Shown here one piece after another: positions 52,484-64,000 of a stretch of DNA of 64,000 nucleotides. The position numbers were made by a program, and so were the translations under genes. Under the pieces are notes generated by a model. That model worked only from the letters and a program-made list of their open reading frames with translations, was not told where the DNA came from and made no database searches. The stretch comes from Pseudomonas sp. Z8(2022) (GTDB taxonomy: Bacteria > Pseudomonadota > Gammaproteobacteria > Pseudomonadales > Pseudomonadaceae): contig NZ_CP107549.1 in the NCBI RefSeq assembly GCF_025837155.1, positions 1,984,001 to 2,048,000 on the forward strand, in the 5' to 3' direction. The stretch's first letter is position 1. Each line of letters begins with the position of its first letter.

Positions 52484-53707
52484 ATGGATCTCCACGCAAT
52501 GCTGAAAATCCTGTCCAGTCAGGATGGCTCCGACCTCTATCTCTCCACCGGCGCGCCGCCCTGTGCCAAGTTCAACGGCGTGCTCAAGGCGCTGAGCCAG
52601 GAGCCGATGAAAGCCGGCGACGTCGCGGTCATCGCCGATTCGATCATGGATAGTGCGCAGCGCGAGGAATTCGAACGCGAGCTGGAGATGAACCTGGCGA
52701 TTTCCGTGACCGGCGTCGGACGCTTTCGTATCAACATCTTCAAGCAGCGCAACGAGGTGTCCATCGTCGCGCGCAACATCAAGCTGGATATTCCCCGTTT
52801 CGAAGACCTGAAGCTGCCGGAAGTGTTGCTCAGCACGGTGATGGAAAAACGTGGCCTGGTACTGTTTGTCGGGGGCACCGGTTCGGGCAAGTCGACGTCC
52901 CTGGCGGCGCTGATCGACTACCGCAACCGCAACAGCGGTGGCCATATCATCACCATCGAAGACCCGGTGGAGTACGTGCACCGGCACAAGAAGTCGATCA
53001 TCAACCAGCGCGAAGTGGGGGTGGATACCCGCAGCTTCCACGCCGCGCTGAAGAACACCCTGCGTCAGGCGCCGGACGTGATCCTCATCGGCGAGATCCG
53101 CGACCGCGAAACCATGGAACATGCCCTGGCCTTTGCCGACACTGGCCACCTGGCGATTTCCACCCTGCATGCCAACAATGCCAACCAGGCGCTGGACCGC
53201 ATCATCAACTTCTTCCCCGAGGATCGTCGCCCGCAACTGCTCAACGATCTGGGCAACAACCTCAAGGCGTTCGTTTCGCAGCGTCTGGTCAAGACCGTCG
53301 ATGGCAAGCGTCGCGCCGCGGTGGAGGTGATGCTGGGCACGCCGACGGTGCGCGATCTGATCAAGCGCAACGAGTTTTCCGAGCTCAAGGAAATCATGGA
53401 GAAATCCAAGAACCTCGGCATGCAGACCTTCGATCAGGCCCTGATCGACCTGGTGCACGAGGGCGCCATTGACGAAGAGGAGGCGGTGAAGAACGCCGAT
53501 TCGGCGAACAACGTGCGTCTCAAGCTCAAGCTCTATCGCGACAACCCGGCCAATGCCAAACCGGCACCCCCTGTGCCTGCCGCTGCGCCCGCCACGCCGG
53601 TCGCCGCTCCGAAAGCGGCTGCTGCTGGCGATTGGGGGCTGGAGCTGAAGCTGGAGGATATCGAAGAAGAGCTGCCGCCAGAGGATCCAGGGCGTCAGGG
53701 AATCTAG
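52484..53707 (+). CDS. PilT/PilU-family type IV pilus retraction-type ATPase
   Basis: 407 residues from the ATG at 52484. Walker A is GGTGSGKST (canonical GATGSGKS altered), Asp-box region IITIEDPVEYVHRHKKSIIN, Walker B-type VILIGEIRDRETMEHALAFA, His-box GHLAISTLHANNANQALDRI. It resembles PilU from memory throughout, with the same SADSANxxRLxxKL ending, but continues with an Ala/Pro-rich linker (about residues 350-380) and an acidic tail (LELKLEDIEEELPPEDPG). It is not next to pilT or other pilus genes, so it is an orphan paralogue. Confidence 0.9.
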   Translation: MDLHAMLKILSSQDGSDLYLSTGAPPCAKFNGVLKALSQEPMKAGDVAVIADSIMDSAQREEFERELEMNLAISVTGVGRFRINIFKQRNEVSIVARNIKLDIPRFEDLKLPEVLLSTVMEKRGLVLFVGGTGSGKSTSLAALIDYRNRNSGGHIITIEDPVEYVHRHKKSIINQREVGVDTRSFHAALKNTLRQAPDVILIGEIRDRETMEHALAFADTGHLAISTLHANNANQALDRIINFFPEDRRPQLLNDLGNNLKAFVSQRLVKTVDGKRRAAVEVMLGTPTVRDLIKRNEFSELKEIMEKSKNLGMQTFDQALIDLVHEGAIDEEEAVKNADSANNVRLKLKLYRDNPANAKPAPPVPAAAPATPVAAPKAAAAGDWGLELKLEDIEEELPPEDPGRQGI

Positions 53708-54483
53708 GGGCTTTCCCGCTGCGCGGAAGGTGTTGCTCCAACGGGCCGACGGCCTTGCAACTCCTTCCAGTAGCCTTCCTGGATGCGCGCCAGCAGGCCT
53801 TCGGCGCGTAGAGCCTCGACGCTTTCGCGCAGACGCCTGACCAGTTTTTCGTCGCAAATCTTCGAGCAGGCCAGGTAGAGCCCGCTGCTGGCCAGGACAG
53901 GACCCACGTGCAGACGAGCACGTTCACTCTCAGGCCATTGCCGCAACCCTTCCGGCACGCTGGTGAACCAGGCGTCGACGCGGCCTAGTTCGAGCATGCG
54001 TAGCGCGCTCTCGCCGAACTGCAGATCGACGATCTGTTCGTTGCTGAAACCCTCATTCAGCAGCATCTGCTCCTGCGCCGTGCCGCGCGCTATGGCCACT
54101 TTACGGTAGCGTTGGCGGGCTTCGGCAAAACTCGTCAGCGACGGCTCCAGGGTGAAAAAGACGCGCTCCAGCAGCATGATCTCGGCGATCCAGGTGAAGG
54201 CGTCTTCGCGCTCCGGGACGCGTGACTGCGGGGCCATCAGCAGGTCGGTGCCGCGGCTGACCTTCACTTGTGTGCGGGCCCAGGGCTCCACCTTCAGCTG
54301 CACGCTGTAGCCGGCCCGCTGCAACGCGGCCAGTACCACGTCGCCGACCATGCCTCGGGCGTGTTCCTCGAATGGTTGAGTCAGCGGCGGCGCGTTGGCA
54401 ACGTACAGCTGCACCGATTCCTCGGCGGGCAGCAGGGGAAGGTAGAGCAGCGGCAGGCAAAGCAGGGCTCTTTGTGCAAGCAA
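53704..54483 (-). CDS. Periplasmic substrate-binding protein (SBP_bac_3)
   Basis: 259 residues. Signal peptide LLCLPLLYLPLLPAEES. The domain is amino-acid-binding-like: GMVGDVVLAALQRAGYSVQL, EPWARTQVKVSRGTDLLMAP, FGESALRMLELGRVDAWFTS. There is no associated permease, so it may act as a sensor or chemotaxis-linked binding protein, like many orphan Pseudomonas members. Two Cys near SKICDEK could form a disulfide. Its end overlaps the PilU-like gene by 4 bases (convergent). Confidence 0.85.
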   Translation of the reverse strand: MLAQRALLCLPLLYLPLLPAEESVQLYVANAPPLTQPFEEHARGMVGDVVLAALQRAGYSVQLKVEPWARTQVKVSRGTDLLMAPQSRVPEREDAFTWIAEIMLLERVFFTLEPSLTSFAEARQRYRKVAIARGTAQEQMLLNEGFSNEQIVDLQFGESALRMLELGRVDAWFTSVPEGLRQWPESERARLHVGPVLASSGLYLACSKICDEKLVRRLRESVEALRAEGLLARIQEGYWKELQGRRPVGATPSAQRESP

Positions 54484-54567
54484 GACGGGAATCCCTTCAC
54501 GACGAATTCACGCAGTATAGATAGCCTGGCGAGGTCAGTAATTGGCCGTCCTGACCTCGCCTGGAGG

Positions 54568-56523
<1,956 letters not shown>

Positions 56524-56661
56524 GGTCAGTCCTCGTCATTCTTGTTCGTGTCGTTGAGGTTAGTGCGTACAACCTGTCCCGCCTTTAACTCAGACGACCT
56601 TTGTTGCCATTGCACCGACCTGTTCATGGCTTCGCCAGCCGTCCCTGCCCGCAGAGGCGGA

Positions 56662-57561
56662 TTATCGGCTCAGCCGCGCCCGCGCCACCCGCGAGCCGTT
56701 GGCCTTGCCGAGCACCTGGCAGATGCGTGCGCCGGCTTCGATCAGTTTGTCCATGTCGATGCCGGTGTTGATGTCCAGACCCTGCAGCATATACAGCACG
56801 TCCTCGGTGGCGACATTGCCGGTGGCGCCCCTGGCGTAGGGGCAGCCGCCCAGACCTGCGACCGAGCTGTCGAACACGCTGATGCCTTCGAGAAGGCTGG
56901 CGTAGATATTGGCCAGGGCCTGGCCGTAGGTGTCGTGGAAGTGGCCCGCCAGCAGGCGGCGCGGTACCTCGCGGGCGACCGTCTCTATCAGCTGGCGGGT
57001 CTTGCCCGGCGTGCCGGTGCCGATGGTGTCACCCAGCGAAACCTCGTAGCAGCCCATGGCGTACAGCTCGCGGGCCACGCTGGCGACCTGAGCCGCATCG
57101 ATTTCGCCGTCGTAGGGGCAGCCCAGCACGCAGGAAACGTAGCCGCGCACGCGCACGTTCGCCGCCCTGGCGGCCTCCATCAGCGGCACGAAACGCTGCA
57201 GGCTCTCGGTGATGGAGCAGTTGATGTTCTTCTGCGAGAAGGCCTCGCTGGCCGCGGCGAACACCGCCACTTCCTCTACCCTGGCTTCCAGCGCGGCCTC
57301 GAAACCCTTGAGGTTCGGCGTCAGCGCCGCGTAGGTGACGCCCGCCTTGCGCTGGATACCGGTGAAGACCTCGGCGGAGCCGGCCATCTGCGGCACCCAC
57401 TTGGGCGAGACGAAACTGCCGACTTCGACGTAGCGCAGCCCGGCGGCGGACAGGTCGTCCACCAACTGCACCTTGTCGGCGACGCTGATAGGTTGTTTCT
57501 CGTTCTGCAGGCCGTCACGCGGGCCGACTTCGACCAGGCGGACGGAGGAGGGCAGGTTCAT
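56662..57561 (-). CDS. liuE: Hydroxymethylglutaryl-CoA lyase
   Basis: 299 residues from the ATG at 57561; 19 upstream codons are excluded. Family signature [20 protein letters not shown] contains the catalytic Cys; the TIM-barrel N-terminus has [20 protein letters not shown]. Cleaves HMG-CoA to acetoacetate and acetyl-CoA, the last liu step. It lies 90 bases after liuD. Confidence 0.95.
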   Translation of the reverse strand: MNLPSSVRLVEVGPRDGLQNEKQPISVADKVQLVDDLSAAGLRYVEVGSFVSPKWVPQMAGSAEVFTGIQRKAGVTYAALTPNLKGFEAALEARVEEVAVFAAASEAFSQKNINCSITESLQRFVPLMEAARAANVRVRGYVSCVLGCPYDGEIDAAQVASVARELYAMGCYEVSLGDTIGTGTPGKTRQLIETVAREVPRRLLAGHFHDTYGQALANIYASLLEGISVFDSSVAGLGGCPYARGATGNVATEDVLYMLQGLDINTGIDMDKLIEAGARICQVLGKANGSRVARARLSR

Positions 57562-57651
57562 GGCGTTTCCTTCATGATCAGATACCGTAGGGTGCGCCGA
57601 TGCCCGCGGCCGGAGCAAGCTCGCGGCAGCATAGGGCCTGGTGCTGCAGGT

Positions 57652-59589
57652 TCATTCCAGCTCCACCAGCACGGCGCCTTCGCTGACCATTTCCCCTTCG
57701 CTGCAATACAGCGCCCTGACCGTACCGGCCTCGGCGGCGCGGATGCTGTGCTCCATCTTCATCGCCTCCAGCACTACCAGGGCGGTGCCAGCCTCGACTG
57801 CCTGGCCCGGTGCGACCAGCACGCGCACGATACTGCCGTTCATCGGCGCACTCAGGCCGCCATGCTGCACATGGCTGGCTTCGGCGGCGGCGATGGGATC
57901 GAAGTGGGTGACGGCATGCAGCTCGCCGGCCCATTGCAAAAACAGCGTGTCGCCACGGCGGATGGCGCACAGGCGCTGGCGCGTGCCGTCGATCTCGGCC
58001 AGCAGTTCCTCGCCCTGCAGACGGGCGAGCTGGCGCGCACGCACCTTGCGCTCGCTGCCCTGGCAACTCAGGTGCAGGTCGATTTCCGCCGGGCCACCCG
58101 AGCGCCAGCCACTACGGCCGGCCCAGGGCGAATGGAGATCGTCGGCGCGCTGCAGCGGCGCTTCGCTCTGTACCCAGGCATCGGCGGCCAGATCCCAGAA
58201 GGTTTCCGGCAATTCACCGACCTCCGGCAGCAGTTGCTGCTGGTGGCGCGGGATAAAGCCGGTGTCCAGCTCGGCGGCGGCGAAGGCCGGGTGAGCCAGC
58301 ACGCGACGCAGGAACGCCAGGTTGGTGCGCACGCCACCGACCCGGGTTTCCTCGAGCATCGCCAGCAGGCGCAGGCGCGCTTCCTCGCGGTTCTCGCCCC
58401 AGGCGATCAGCTTGCCCAGCATCGGGTCGTAGAACGGCGAGACCTCGTCGTCCTGTTCGACCCCGCTGTCGACGCGGCGGCCGTCGCCGCTGGCGGACTC
58501 CCGGTACAGCGCCAGCCTGCCGGTGGCCGGCAGGAAATCGTTGTCCGGGTCTTCGGCATACAGCCGCACTTCGATGGCGTGGCCATTGAGCGGCACCTGT
58601 TCCTGGGTGATCGGCAGCGGCTCGCCGCGGGCGACACGAATCTGCCAGGCGACCAGATCGAGGCCGGTGATGGCCTCGGTGACCGGGTGTTCCACCTGCA
58701 GGCGGGTGTTCATCTCCATGAAGAAGAATTCGCCGCGCTCGTCGAGCAGGAATTCCACGGTGCCGGCGCCGACATAGCCGATGGCCTGCGCCGCCTTGAC
58801 CGCCGCCTCGCCCATGGCGCGGCGCAGCTCTGGCGACAGACCGGGGGCTGGGGCTTCCTCGACCACCTTCTGGTGGCGGCGCTGGATCGAGCAGTCGCGC
58901 TCGTTGAGGTACAGGCAGTTGCCGTGACGGTCGGCGAACACCTGGATCTCCACGTGACGTGGCTTGAGCACGTATTTTTCCACCAGCATGCGCGAGTCGC
59001 CGAAGGCCGACTGCGCCTCGCGCTGGGCCGATTCCAGAGTCTCGGCCAGCTGTGCTTCGCTTTCCGCCACCTTCATGCCCTTGCCGCCACCGCCGGCAGC
59101 GGCTTTCAGCAACACCGGGTAGCCGATCCGAGCCGAGGCGGCGCGGAAGGTTTCGTAGTCCTGTGCTTCGCCGTGGTAGCCCGGCACCAGCGGTACGCCG
59201 GCCTGTTCCATCAGTGCCTTGGCCGCGGACTTGCTGCCCATGGCCTCGATGGCCGAGGCGGGCGGGCCGAGAAACACCAGCCCGGCTTCTTCGATGGCGC
59301 GGGCGAAGCCGGCGTTCTCCGAAAGAAAGCCATAGCCCGGATGGATGGCCTGAGCGCCGCTGGCCTTGGCGGCGGCGATGATCCTGTCGATCAGCAGGTA
59401 GCTTTCGGCAGGCTTGGCGCCGCCGAGATTGACCGCTACATCGGCTTCGCGCACGTGGCGGGCGTTGGCATCGATGGCGCTGTGCACGGCCACGGTACGC
59501 AGGCCCATGGCCTTGGCGCTGCGCATGACGCGGCAGGCGATCTCGCCACGGTTGGCAACCAGCAGGGTGTCGATGTGCGTGTGGCTCAT
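57652..59589 (-). CDS. liuD: Methylcrotonyl-CoA carboxylase biotin-containing (alpha) subunit
   Basis: 645 residues from the ATG at 59589 (4-base overlap with liuC). The biotin carboxylase domain (about 1-450) has LLVANRGEIACRVMRSAKAM, the glycine-rich ATP loop KAAAGGGGKGMKVAESEAQL and MEMNTRLQVEHPVTEAITGL. The C-terminal biotinyl domain has VLEAMKMEHSI with the biotin Lys. A middle BT-type domain lies between. Carboxylates biotin for LiuB. Upstream in-frame codons to 59835 are spurious. Confidence 0.95.
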   Translation of the reverse strand: MSHTHIDTLLVANRGEIACRVMRSAKAMGLRTVAVHSAIDANARHVREADVAVNLGGAKPAESYLLIDRIIAAAKASGAQAIHPGYGFLSENAGFARAIEEAGLVFLGPPASAIEAMGSKSAAKALMEQAGVPLVPGYHGEAQDYETFRAASARIGYPVLLKAAAGGGGKGMKVAESEAQLAETLESAQREAQSAFGDSRMLVEKYVLKPRHVEIQVFADRHGNCLYLNERDCSIQRRHQKVVEEAPAPGLSPELRRAMGEAAVKAAQAIGYVGAGTVEFLLDERGEFFFMEMNTRLQVEHPVTEAITGLDLVAWQIRVARGEPLPITQEQVPLNGHAIEVRLYAEDPDNDFLPATGRLALYRESASGDGRRVDSGVEQDDEVSPFYDPMLGKLIAWGENREEARLRLLAMLEETRVGGVRTNLAFLRRVLAHPAFAAAELDTGFIPRHQQQLLPEVGELPETFWDLAADAWVQSEAPLQRADDLHSPWAGRSGWRSGGPAEIDLHLSCQGSERKVRARQLARLQGEELLAEIDGTRQRLCAIRRGDTLFLQWAGELHAVTHFDPIAAAEASHVQHGGLSAPMNGSIVRVLVAPGQAVEAGTALVVLEAMKMEHSIRAAEAGTVRALYCSEGEMVSEGAVLVELE

Positions 59590-60386
59590 GCTTGCGGCTC
59601 CTGCCAGCTGGGCTGGCGTTTTTCCAGGAAGGCGCGCAGACCGTCCTGTCCTTCGGCGCTGACGCGCAGACGGGCGATGGCGTTTTCGGTGTAGCGGCGC
59701 AGGGCCGGGCTCAGCTTGCCGCTGCCCACTTCGCGCAGCAGATCCTTGCTGGCACGCATGGCTTGCGGGCTGTTCTGCAGCAGGTTGGCCACCCAGGCCT
59801 CGACCTGCGTCTCCAGCTCGGCGGCCGGATAGCATTCGGCGAGCAGGCCCAGTTCACGGGCACGCTTGCCGTCGAAGCGCTCGGCGCTCAGCGCGTAACG
59901 CCTGGCGGCGCGCTCGCCGATGGCCTGCACGACGAAGGGACTGATCACCGCCGGGGCCAGACCGATACGCACTTCCGACAGCGAGAACAGGCTGTCCTCG
60001 GCACCGATGGCCATGTCGCAGCAACTGGCCAGGCCTACCGCGCCGCCGAAGGCTGCGCCCTGGATCACGGCCAGGGTCGGAATTTTCAGACCGTGCAGGT
60101 TGTACATCAGCTCGGCCAGTTCGCGGGCGTCGCTCAAGTTGGCGTTGTAGTCCAGCTCGGCCGCGTGCTGCATCCAGGCCAGGTCGGCGCCGGCGGAAAA
60201 ATGCCGGCCGCGCCCGCGCAGCAGGAGAAAGCGCAGGCTCTTGTCTTCGCCAACGGCGTCGAGGGCGAGAATCAGCTCGCGGATCATCTCGGCGTTGAAG
60301 GCGTTGTTCTTTTCCGCACGGTTCAGCCACAGGGTGGCGAAGCCGCGCGGGTCTTTTTCCAGCTGTATGGTGGTGAAGTCGGTCAT
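59586..60386 (-). CDS. liuC: Methylglutaconyl-CoA hydratase (enoyl-CoA hydratase family)
   Basis: 266 residues from the ATG at 60386. Crotonase fold: RGRGRHFSAGADLAWMQHAA (first oxyanion segment), QGAAFGGAVGLASCCDMAIG (second) and SEVRIGLAPAVISPFVVQAI with the glutamate. Hydrates 3-methylglutaconyl-CoA to HMG-CoA. Overlaps liuD by 4 bases. Confidence 0.93.
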   Translation of the reverse strand: MTDFTTIQLEKDPRGFATLWLNRAEKNNAFNAEMIRELILALDAVGEDKSLRFLLLRGRGRHFSAGADLAWMQHAAELDYNANLSDARELAELMYNLHGLKIPTLAVIQGAAFGGAVGLASCCDMAIGAEDSLFSLSEVRIGLAPAVISPFVVQAIGERAARRYALSAERFDGKRARELGLLAECYPAAELETQVEAWVANLLQNSPQAMRASKDLLREVGSGKLSPALRRYTENAIARLRVSAEGQDGLRAFLEKRQPSWQEPQA

Positions 60387-60409
60387 GGTCAATCCCGGAA
60401 TCTGCTTTG

Positions 60410-60503
60410 CCCTCTCCATTCATGGGCGAGGGCCGGGGAGACGGCGCTCAAACCTTTTACCCTCTCCCCCGACCCCTCTCCCGCAAGCGGGAGAGGGGAG
60501 TTG
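60410..60503. repeat. CCCTCTCC/GGAGAGGG intergenic repeat, copy B
   Basis: Between liuB and liuC. Includes CCCTCTCCATTCATGGGCGA and, at 60473-60498, the perfect hairpin CCCCTCTCCCGCAAGCGGGA plus GAGGGG. Same family as 42062 and 62145. Confidence 0.8.
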
Positions 60504-60507
60504 GTTA

Positions 60508-62115
60508 TCACATGCGGAACACGCCGAAGCGGGTCGGCTCGATCGGCGCGTTGAGGCTGGCCGACAGGGCCAGGGCCAGTACCTCGCGGGTCTGCGCCGG
60601 ATCGATCACTCCGTCGTCCCACAGACGGGCGCTGGAGTAGAAGGCGTGCGCCTGCTGCTCGTACTGCTCGACGATGGGCTGCTTGAGGCGCAGCTCGTCC
60701 TCATCGCTGAAGGCCTGGCCGGCACGCAGGGCCTGCTCGCGCTTGACCTGCACCAACACGCCGGCGGCCTGCTGCGCGCCCATCACGCCGATCCGCGCAT
60801 TGGGCCACATCCACAGGAAACGCGGATCGTAGGCGCGACCGCACATGCCATAGTTGCCGGCGCCGAAGCTGCCGCCGATGATCACGGTGAATTTCGGCAC
60901 CTGGGCGCAGGCCACCGCGGTGACCAGCTTGGCGCCGTGCTTGGCGATGCCGCCTTCTTCGTACTTCTTGCCGACCATGAAACCGGTGATGTTCTGCAAA
61001 AACAGCAGCGGGATGCCGCGCTGGCAGGCCAGCTCGACGAAGTGCGCGCCTTTCTGCGCCGATTCGGCGAAGAGGATGCCGTTGTTCGCCAGGATCGCCA
61101 CCGGGTAGCCATTGATGCGGGCGAAGCCGCATACCAGGGTGGTACCGAACAGTGCCTTGAATTCGTCGAGCTGCGAGTCGTCGACGATGCGGGCGATCAC
61201 CTCGCGCACGTCGAACGGCTGCTTGGCGTCGGCGGGAATCACCCCGTACAGCTCCTCGGCCGCATAGCGCGGGGCGATCGGTGCGCGGCAGTCGAGCTGG
61301 CCGAGCTTGCGCCAGTTGAGGTTGGCGATCGAGCGGCGGGCCAGGGCCAGCGCGTGTTCGTCGTCCTCGGCGTAGTGGTCGGCCACGCCGCTGGTCTTGC
61401 AGTGCACGTCGGCACCGCCCAGTTCCTCGGCGGTCACCACCTCGCCGGTGGCGGCCTTCACCAGCGGCGGGCCGGCGAGGAAGATGGTGGCCTGGTTGCG
61501 CACCATGATGGTCTCGTCGCTCATGGCCGGCACGTAGGCGCCGCCGGCGGTGCAGGAACCCATGACCACGGCGATCTGGGGAATGCCCTGGGCGCTCATG
61601 TTGGCCTGGTTGAAGAAGATGCGGCCGAAGTGCTCGCGATCCGGGAATACCTCGTCCTGGCGCGGCAGGTTGGCGCCGCCGGAATCCACCAGGTAGATGC
61701 ACGGCAGGCGGTTCTGCTGGGCGATGGTCTGCGCACGCAGGTGCTTCTTCACCGTCAGCGGGTAATAGCTGCCGCCTTTTACCGTGGCGTCGTTGGCCAC
61801 GATCATGCATTCGACGCCCTCGACGCGGCCGATGCCGGCAATTACCCCGGCGGCGGGCACGTCCTCACCGTAAACCTCATGGGCGGCCAGCTGGCCGATC
61901 TCGAGGAACGGCGAGCCCGGGTCGAGCAGGCGGTTGATGCGCTCGCGCGGCAGCAGCTTGCCGCGCGAAGTGTGGCGTTCCTGGGCCTTGGCGCCGCCGC
62001 CTTCATGGGTGCGGGCGAGCAGGGCGCGCAGTTCGTCCACCTGGGCGAGCATGGCGGCCTGGTTGGCGGCGAACTCCGGCGAACGGGTATTGATCTGGGT
62101 ATGCAGGATGGCCAT
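60508..62115 (-). CDS. liuB: Methylcrotonyl-CoA carboxylase carboxyltransferase (beta) subunit
   Basis: 535 residues from the ATG at 62115, with GGAG 8 bases upstream; a GTG 9 bases earlier is less well placed. Two crotonase-like halves: [20 protein letters not shown] and [20 protein letters not shown] in the first, [20 protein letters not shown] and [20 protein letters not shown] in the second. Transfers carboxyl from biotin to 3-methylcrotonyl-CoA. Flanked by the palindromic repeat copies B and C. Confidence 0.95.
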   Translation of the reverse strand: MAILHTQINTRSPEFAANQAAMLAQVDELRALLARTHEGGGAKAQERHTSRGKLLPRERINRLLDPGSPFLEIGQLAAHEVYGEDVPAAGVIAGIGRVEGVECMIVANDATVKGGSYYPLTVKKHLRAQTIAQQNRLPCIYLVDSGGANLPRQDEVFPDREHFGRIFFNQANMSAQGIPQIAVVMGSCTAGGAYVPAMSDETIMVRNQATIFLAGPPLVKAATGEVVTAEELGGADVHCKTSGVADHYAEDDEHALALARRSIANLNWRKLGQLDCRAPIAPRYAAEELYGVIPADAKQPFDVREVIARIVDDSQLDEFKALFGTTLVCGFARINGYPVAILANNGILFAESAQKGAHFVELACQRGIPLLFLQNITGFMVGKKYEEGGIAKHGAKLVTAVACAQVPKFTVIIGGSFGAGNYGMCGRAYDPRFLWMWPNARIGVMGAQQAAGVLVQVKREQALRAGQAFSDEDELRLKQPIVEQYEQQAHAFYSSARLWDDGVIDPAQTREVLALALSASLNAPIEPTRFGVFRM

Positions 62116-62144
62116 GTGGCGCACTCCGGGTTGTAGGCTGTGGC

Positions 62145-62240
62145 TCCCCTCTGCCCCTTGTGGGAGAGGGGCCGGGGGAGAGGGTGGGTGGTTGACGCAA
62201 AGCCCCTCTCCCTAACCCTCTCCCACAAGGGGGAGAGGGG
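62145..62240. repeat. CCCTCTCC/GGAGAGGG intergenic repeat, copy C
   Basis: Between liuA and liuB. Two hairpin arms: CCCCTCTGCCCCTTGTGGGA plus GAGGGG, and CCCTCTCCCACAAGGGGGAG plus AGGGG, joined by GCCGGGGGAGAGGGTGGG. Same family as 42062 and 60410. Confidence 0.8.
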
Positions 62241-62252
62241 ACTGTCCGTGCC

Positions 62253-63416
62253 TTACTTGGTCTCGTTGAACAGCTCGCGGCCGATCAGCATGCGGCGGAT
62301 TTCGCTGGTGCCGGCGCCGATCTCGTAGAGTTTGGCGTCACGCAGCAGGCGGCCGGCCGGGTATTCGTTGGTGTAGCCGTTGCCGCCGAGGATCTGGATG
62401 GTGTCCAGCGCCATTTTCGTTGCCATCTCGGCCGTGTAGAGGATCACTGCGGCGGCGTCCTTGCGCGATTCCTCGCCGCGGTCGCAGGCCTTGGCCACGT
62501 TGTACAGATAGGATTTCGAGGCGTTCATGCCGGCGTACATGTCGGCGATCTTGCCCTGGATCAGCTGGAATTCGCCGATCGACTGGCCGAACTGGCGACG
62601 CTCGTGAACGTAGGGCACCACCACGTCCATGCAGGCGCTCATGATTCCGGTCGGCCCGCCGGAGAGCACGGTGCGCTCGTAGTCCAGGCCGCTCATCAGT
62701 ACCGCCACGCCACGGCCTTCGGCGCCGAGAACGTTCTCTTCCGGCACTTCGCAGTCCTCGAACACCAGCTCGCAGGTGTTGGAGCCGCGCATGCCCAGCT
62801 TGTCCAGCTTCTGATGGCGGGAGAAGCCCTTGAAGTCGCGCTCGACGATGAATGCGGTCATGCCACGCGAGCCGGCGTTGATGTCGGTCTTGGCGTAGAT
62901 CACGTAGGTGTTGGCATCCGGGCCGTTGGTGATCCACATTTTGTTGCCGTTGAGCACGTAGCGGTCGCCGCGCTTCTCGGCGCGCAGCTTCATCGACACC
63001 ACGTCGGAGCCGGCATTCGGTTCGCTCATGGCCAGCGCGCCGATATGTTCGCCGGAGCAGAGCTTGGGCAGATATTTGCGTTTTTGCTCTTCCGTGCCGT
63101 TCTTGTGGATCTGGTTGACGCACAGGTTCGAGTGCGCGCCATAGGACAGGCCCACCGAGGCCGAGGCGCGGCTGATTTCCTCCATCGCCACCACATGTGC
63201 CAGGTAGCCCATGTCGGTGCCGCCGTATTCCTCCTTCACGGTCATGCCGAGCAGGCCCATGTCGCCGAACTTGCGCCACATGTCCATGGGGAACTCGTTG
63301 TCGCGGTCGATCTGCGCGGCACGCGGCGCCAGCTCGGCCTGGGCGAACTGGCGAACCGAGTCGCGCAGCATGTCGATGGTTTCACCGAGACCGAAGTTCA
63401 GGGAGGGATAACTCAT
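62253..63416 (-). CDS. liuA: Isovaleryl-CoA dehydrogenase
   Basis: 387 residues, acyl-CoA dehydrogenase. FAD/substrate segments [20 protein letters not shown] and [19 protein letters not shown]. The catalytic Glu is in the isovaleryl-specific position ([15 protein letters not shown]) rather than the C-terminal position of other ACADs, whose segment here reads [16 protein letters not shown] without it. Oxidises isovaleryl-CoA to 3-methylcrotonyl-CoA. 40 bases after liuR. Confidence 0.95.
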   Translation of the reverse strand: MSYPSLNFGLGETIDMLRDSVRQFAQAELAPRAAQIDRDNEFPMDMWRKFGDMGLLGMTVKEEYGGTDMGYLAHVVAMEEISRASASVGLSYGAHSNLCVNQIHKNGTEEQKRKYLPKLCSGEHIGALAMSEPNAGSDVVSMKLRAEKRGDRYVLNGNKMWITNGPDANTYVIYAKTDINAGSRGMTAFIVERDFKGFSRHQKLDKLGMRGSNTCELVFEDCEVPEENVLGAEGRGVAVLMSGLDYERTVLSGGPTGIMSACMDVVVPYVHERRQFGQSIGEFQLIQGKIADMYAGMNASKSYLYNVAKACDRGEESRKDAAAVILYTAEMATKMALDTIQILGGNGYTNEYPAGRLLRDAKLYEIGAGTSEIRRMLIGRELFNETK

Positions 63417-63455
63417 AAGGCACCTGTAATTGTTGTTGGCGGTAGCAGAGGGTTA

Positions 63456-63836
63456 TTAACGCTTGGTTTGTTCGAGTGCGGCCAGGCAGCGCTCTTCGGC
63501 GGTGTCCAGCTCCAGCTGCATCTGCTGGATGTCCAGCAGCTGCTGCTGCAGTTGCGCGCGGCGCGCGGCGATCTTCGCCATGAAGGTTTCCAGCTGCTTG
63601 CGGTTGCCGCTGGCCGGGTCGTAGAGATCGATCAGCTCCTTGCATTCGGCCAGGGAGAAGCCGATGCGCTTGCCGCGCAGGATCAGCTTCAGGGTCACCA
63701 GATCCTTGGGCGTATAGATGCGCTCCTGGCCGCGCCGCTCGGGGGCGAGCAGGCCCTGCTCCTCGTAGAAGCGGATGGCGCGGGTGGTGATGTCCAGTTC
63801 GCGGGCCAGATCGGAGATGGAGTAGGTGGTGGCCAT
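63456..63836 (-). CDS. liuR: MerR-family regulator LiuR
   Basis: 126 residues. MerR HTH at the N-terminus (YSISDLARELDITTRAIRFY then EEQGLLAPERRGQERIYTPK) and a long C-terminal dimerisation coiled coil (LQQQLLDIQQMQLELDTAEE). It is first in the liu operon. LiuR in Pseudomonas represses the operon until a branched-chain pathway intermediate accumulates. The palindrome at 63855 is its likely operator. Confidence 0.92.
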   Translation of the reverse strand: MATTYSISDLARELDITTRAIRFYEEQGLLAPERRGQERIYTPKDLVTLKLILRGKRIGFSLAECKELIDLYDPASGNRKQLETFMAKIAARRAQLQQQLLDIQQMQLELDTAEERCLAALEQTKR

Positions 63837-63854
63837 GGTCTTCGCTCGTTTACC

Positions 63855-63870
63855 TTTACGTTAACGTAAA
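63855..63870. promoter_or_regulatory. Probable LiuR operator
   Basis: TTTACGTTAACGTAAA, a perfect 16-base palindrome, 18 bases before the liuR start and between it and the divergent SDR gene. Agrees with the remembered LiuR motif in gamma-proteobacteria (TTnACGTnnACGTnAA type). Could control both directions. Confidence 0.8.
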
Positions 63871-63923
63871 CCTGTGCAAATCTGGCTGTCAATCTCACCG
63901 AACAACAAGCACAGAGGTTGAGC

Positions 63924-64000
63924 ATGCGTATCGATGATTCCGTATTCCTCATCAGTGGTGGCGCCTCCGGCCTGGGCCTGGCCACCGCACGCGAACTGAC
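63924..64000 (+). CDS. Short-chain dehydrogenase, 5' fragment cut by window end
   Basis: Begins MRIDDSVFLISGGASGLGLA, with the SDR Rossmann motif SGGASGLG. Only 25 residues are visible. The start resembles 3-hydroxyacyl-CoA (type II / 2-methyl-3-hydroxybutyryl-CoA) dehydrogenases, which fits branched-chain catabolism divergent from liu. AGAGGT precedes the ATG. Confidence 0.75.
   Translation, partial: MRIDDSVFLISGGASGLGLATAREL

Overview
The window is a chromosomal segment of a high-GC gammaproteobacterium, almost certainly a Pseudomonas. This rests on the complete liu (leucine/isovalerate) operon with its MerR regulator, a DUF2790 secreted protein, several tau/ssu-type sulfur operons, a PilU-like ATPase, many LysR/AraC regulators and REP-like repeats. 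No rRNA, tRNA, CRISPR array, transposase or phage gene was seen. Both ends are cut: an RND efflux operon runs off the left edge and a short-chain dehydrogenase off the right.

Layout. 0-11 kb: a MexEF-type efflux pair with a divergent LysR, a DMT exporter with a divergent LysR, an SDR-araC pair, and another AraC divergent from a small membrane protein. 11.4-16.4 kb: a dioxygenase/ABC operon with two paralogous binding proteins. 16.4-21 kb: a patatin-like lipase, a DUF2790 protein, and an ArsR-controlled quinone reductase/ABM group with three copies of a probable operator. 21-27.4 kb: a MetNIQ-type importer with a DszA-like flavin monooxygenase and two tandem DszC/SfnC-like flavoproteins. 27.6-31.2 kb: tauABCD. 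31.4-33 kb: a LysR and an unrecognised small gene. 33-36.4 kb: a cystine-type importer and D-cysteine desulfhydrase. 36.6-37.5 kb: a stand-alone MetQ-like protein with a strong terminator. 37.6-45.1 kb: a GntR-led operon encoding an AprA-like flavoprotein, a 2x[4Fe-4S] ferredoxin, an ABC importer, a HEAT-repeat protein and a DUF971 protein. 45.4-54.5 kb: a diguanylate cyclase, pdxY, an NfsB-like nitroreductase, RidA, LysR, TetR/DUF1348, LysR, a parvulin, a PilU-like ATPase and a periplasmic binding protein. 54.5-63.8 kb: acetoacetyl-CoA synthetase and liuEDCBA-R.

How it fits together. About 30 kb (11.4-16.4 and 21-45 kb) looks like a sulfur-acquisition island. Separate importers feed oxygenases that would release sulfite from taurine and other organosulfur compounds; the cystine importer and D-cysteine desulfhydrase add a thiol route. 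Several of these promoters share an ATTCC-TTTT-GGAAT-like element that resembles CysB-type sites. The least explained part is the operon at 37.6-45.1 kb, which pairs an APS-reductase-like flavoprotein and ferredoxin with a NitT/TauT-type transporter; it is the best candidate here for an undescribed system. The right-hand operon degrades leucine to acetoacetate and activates it to acetoacetyl-CoA.
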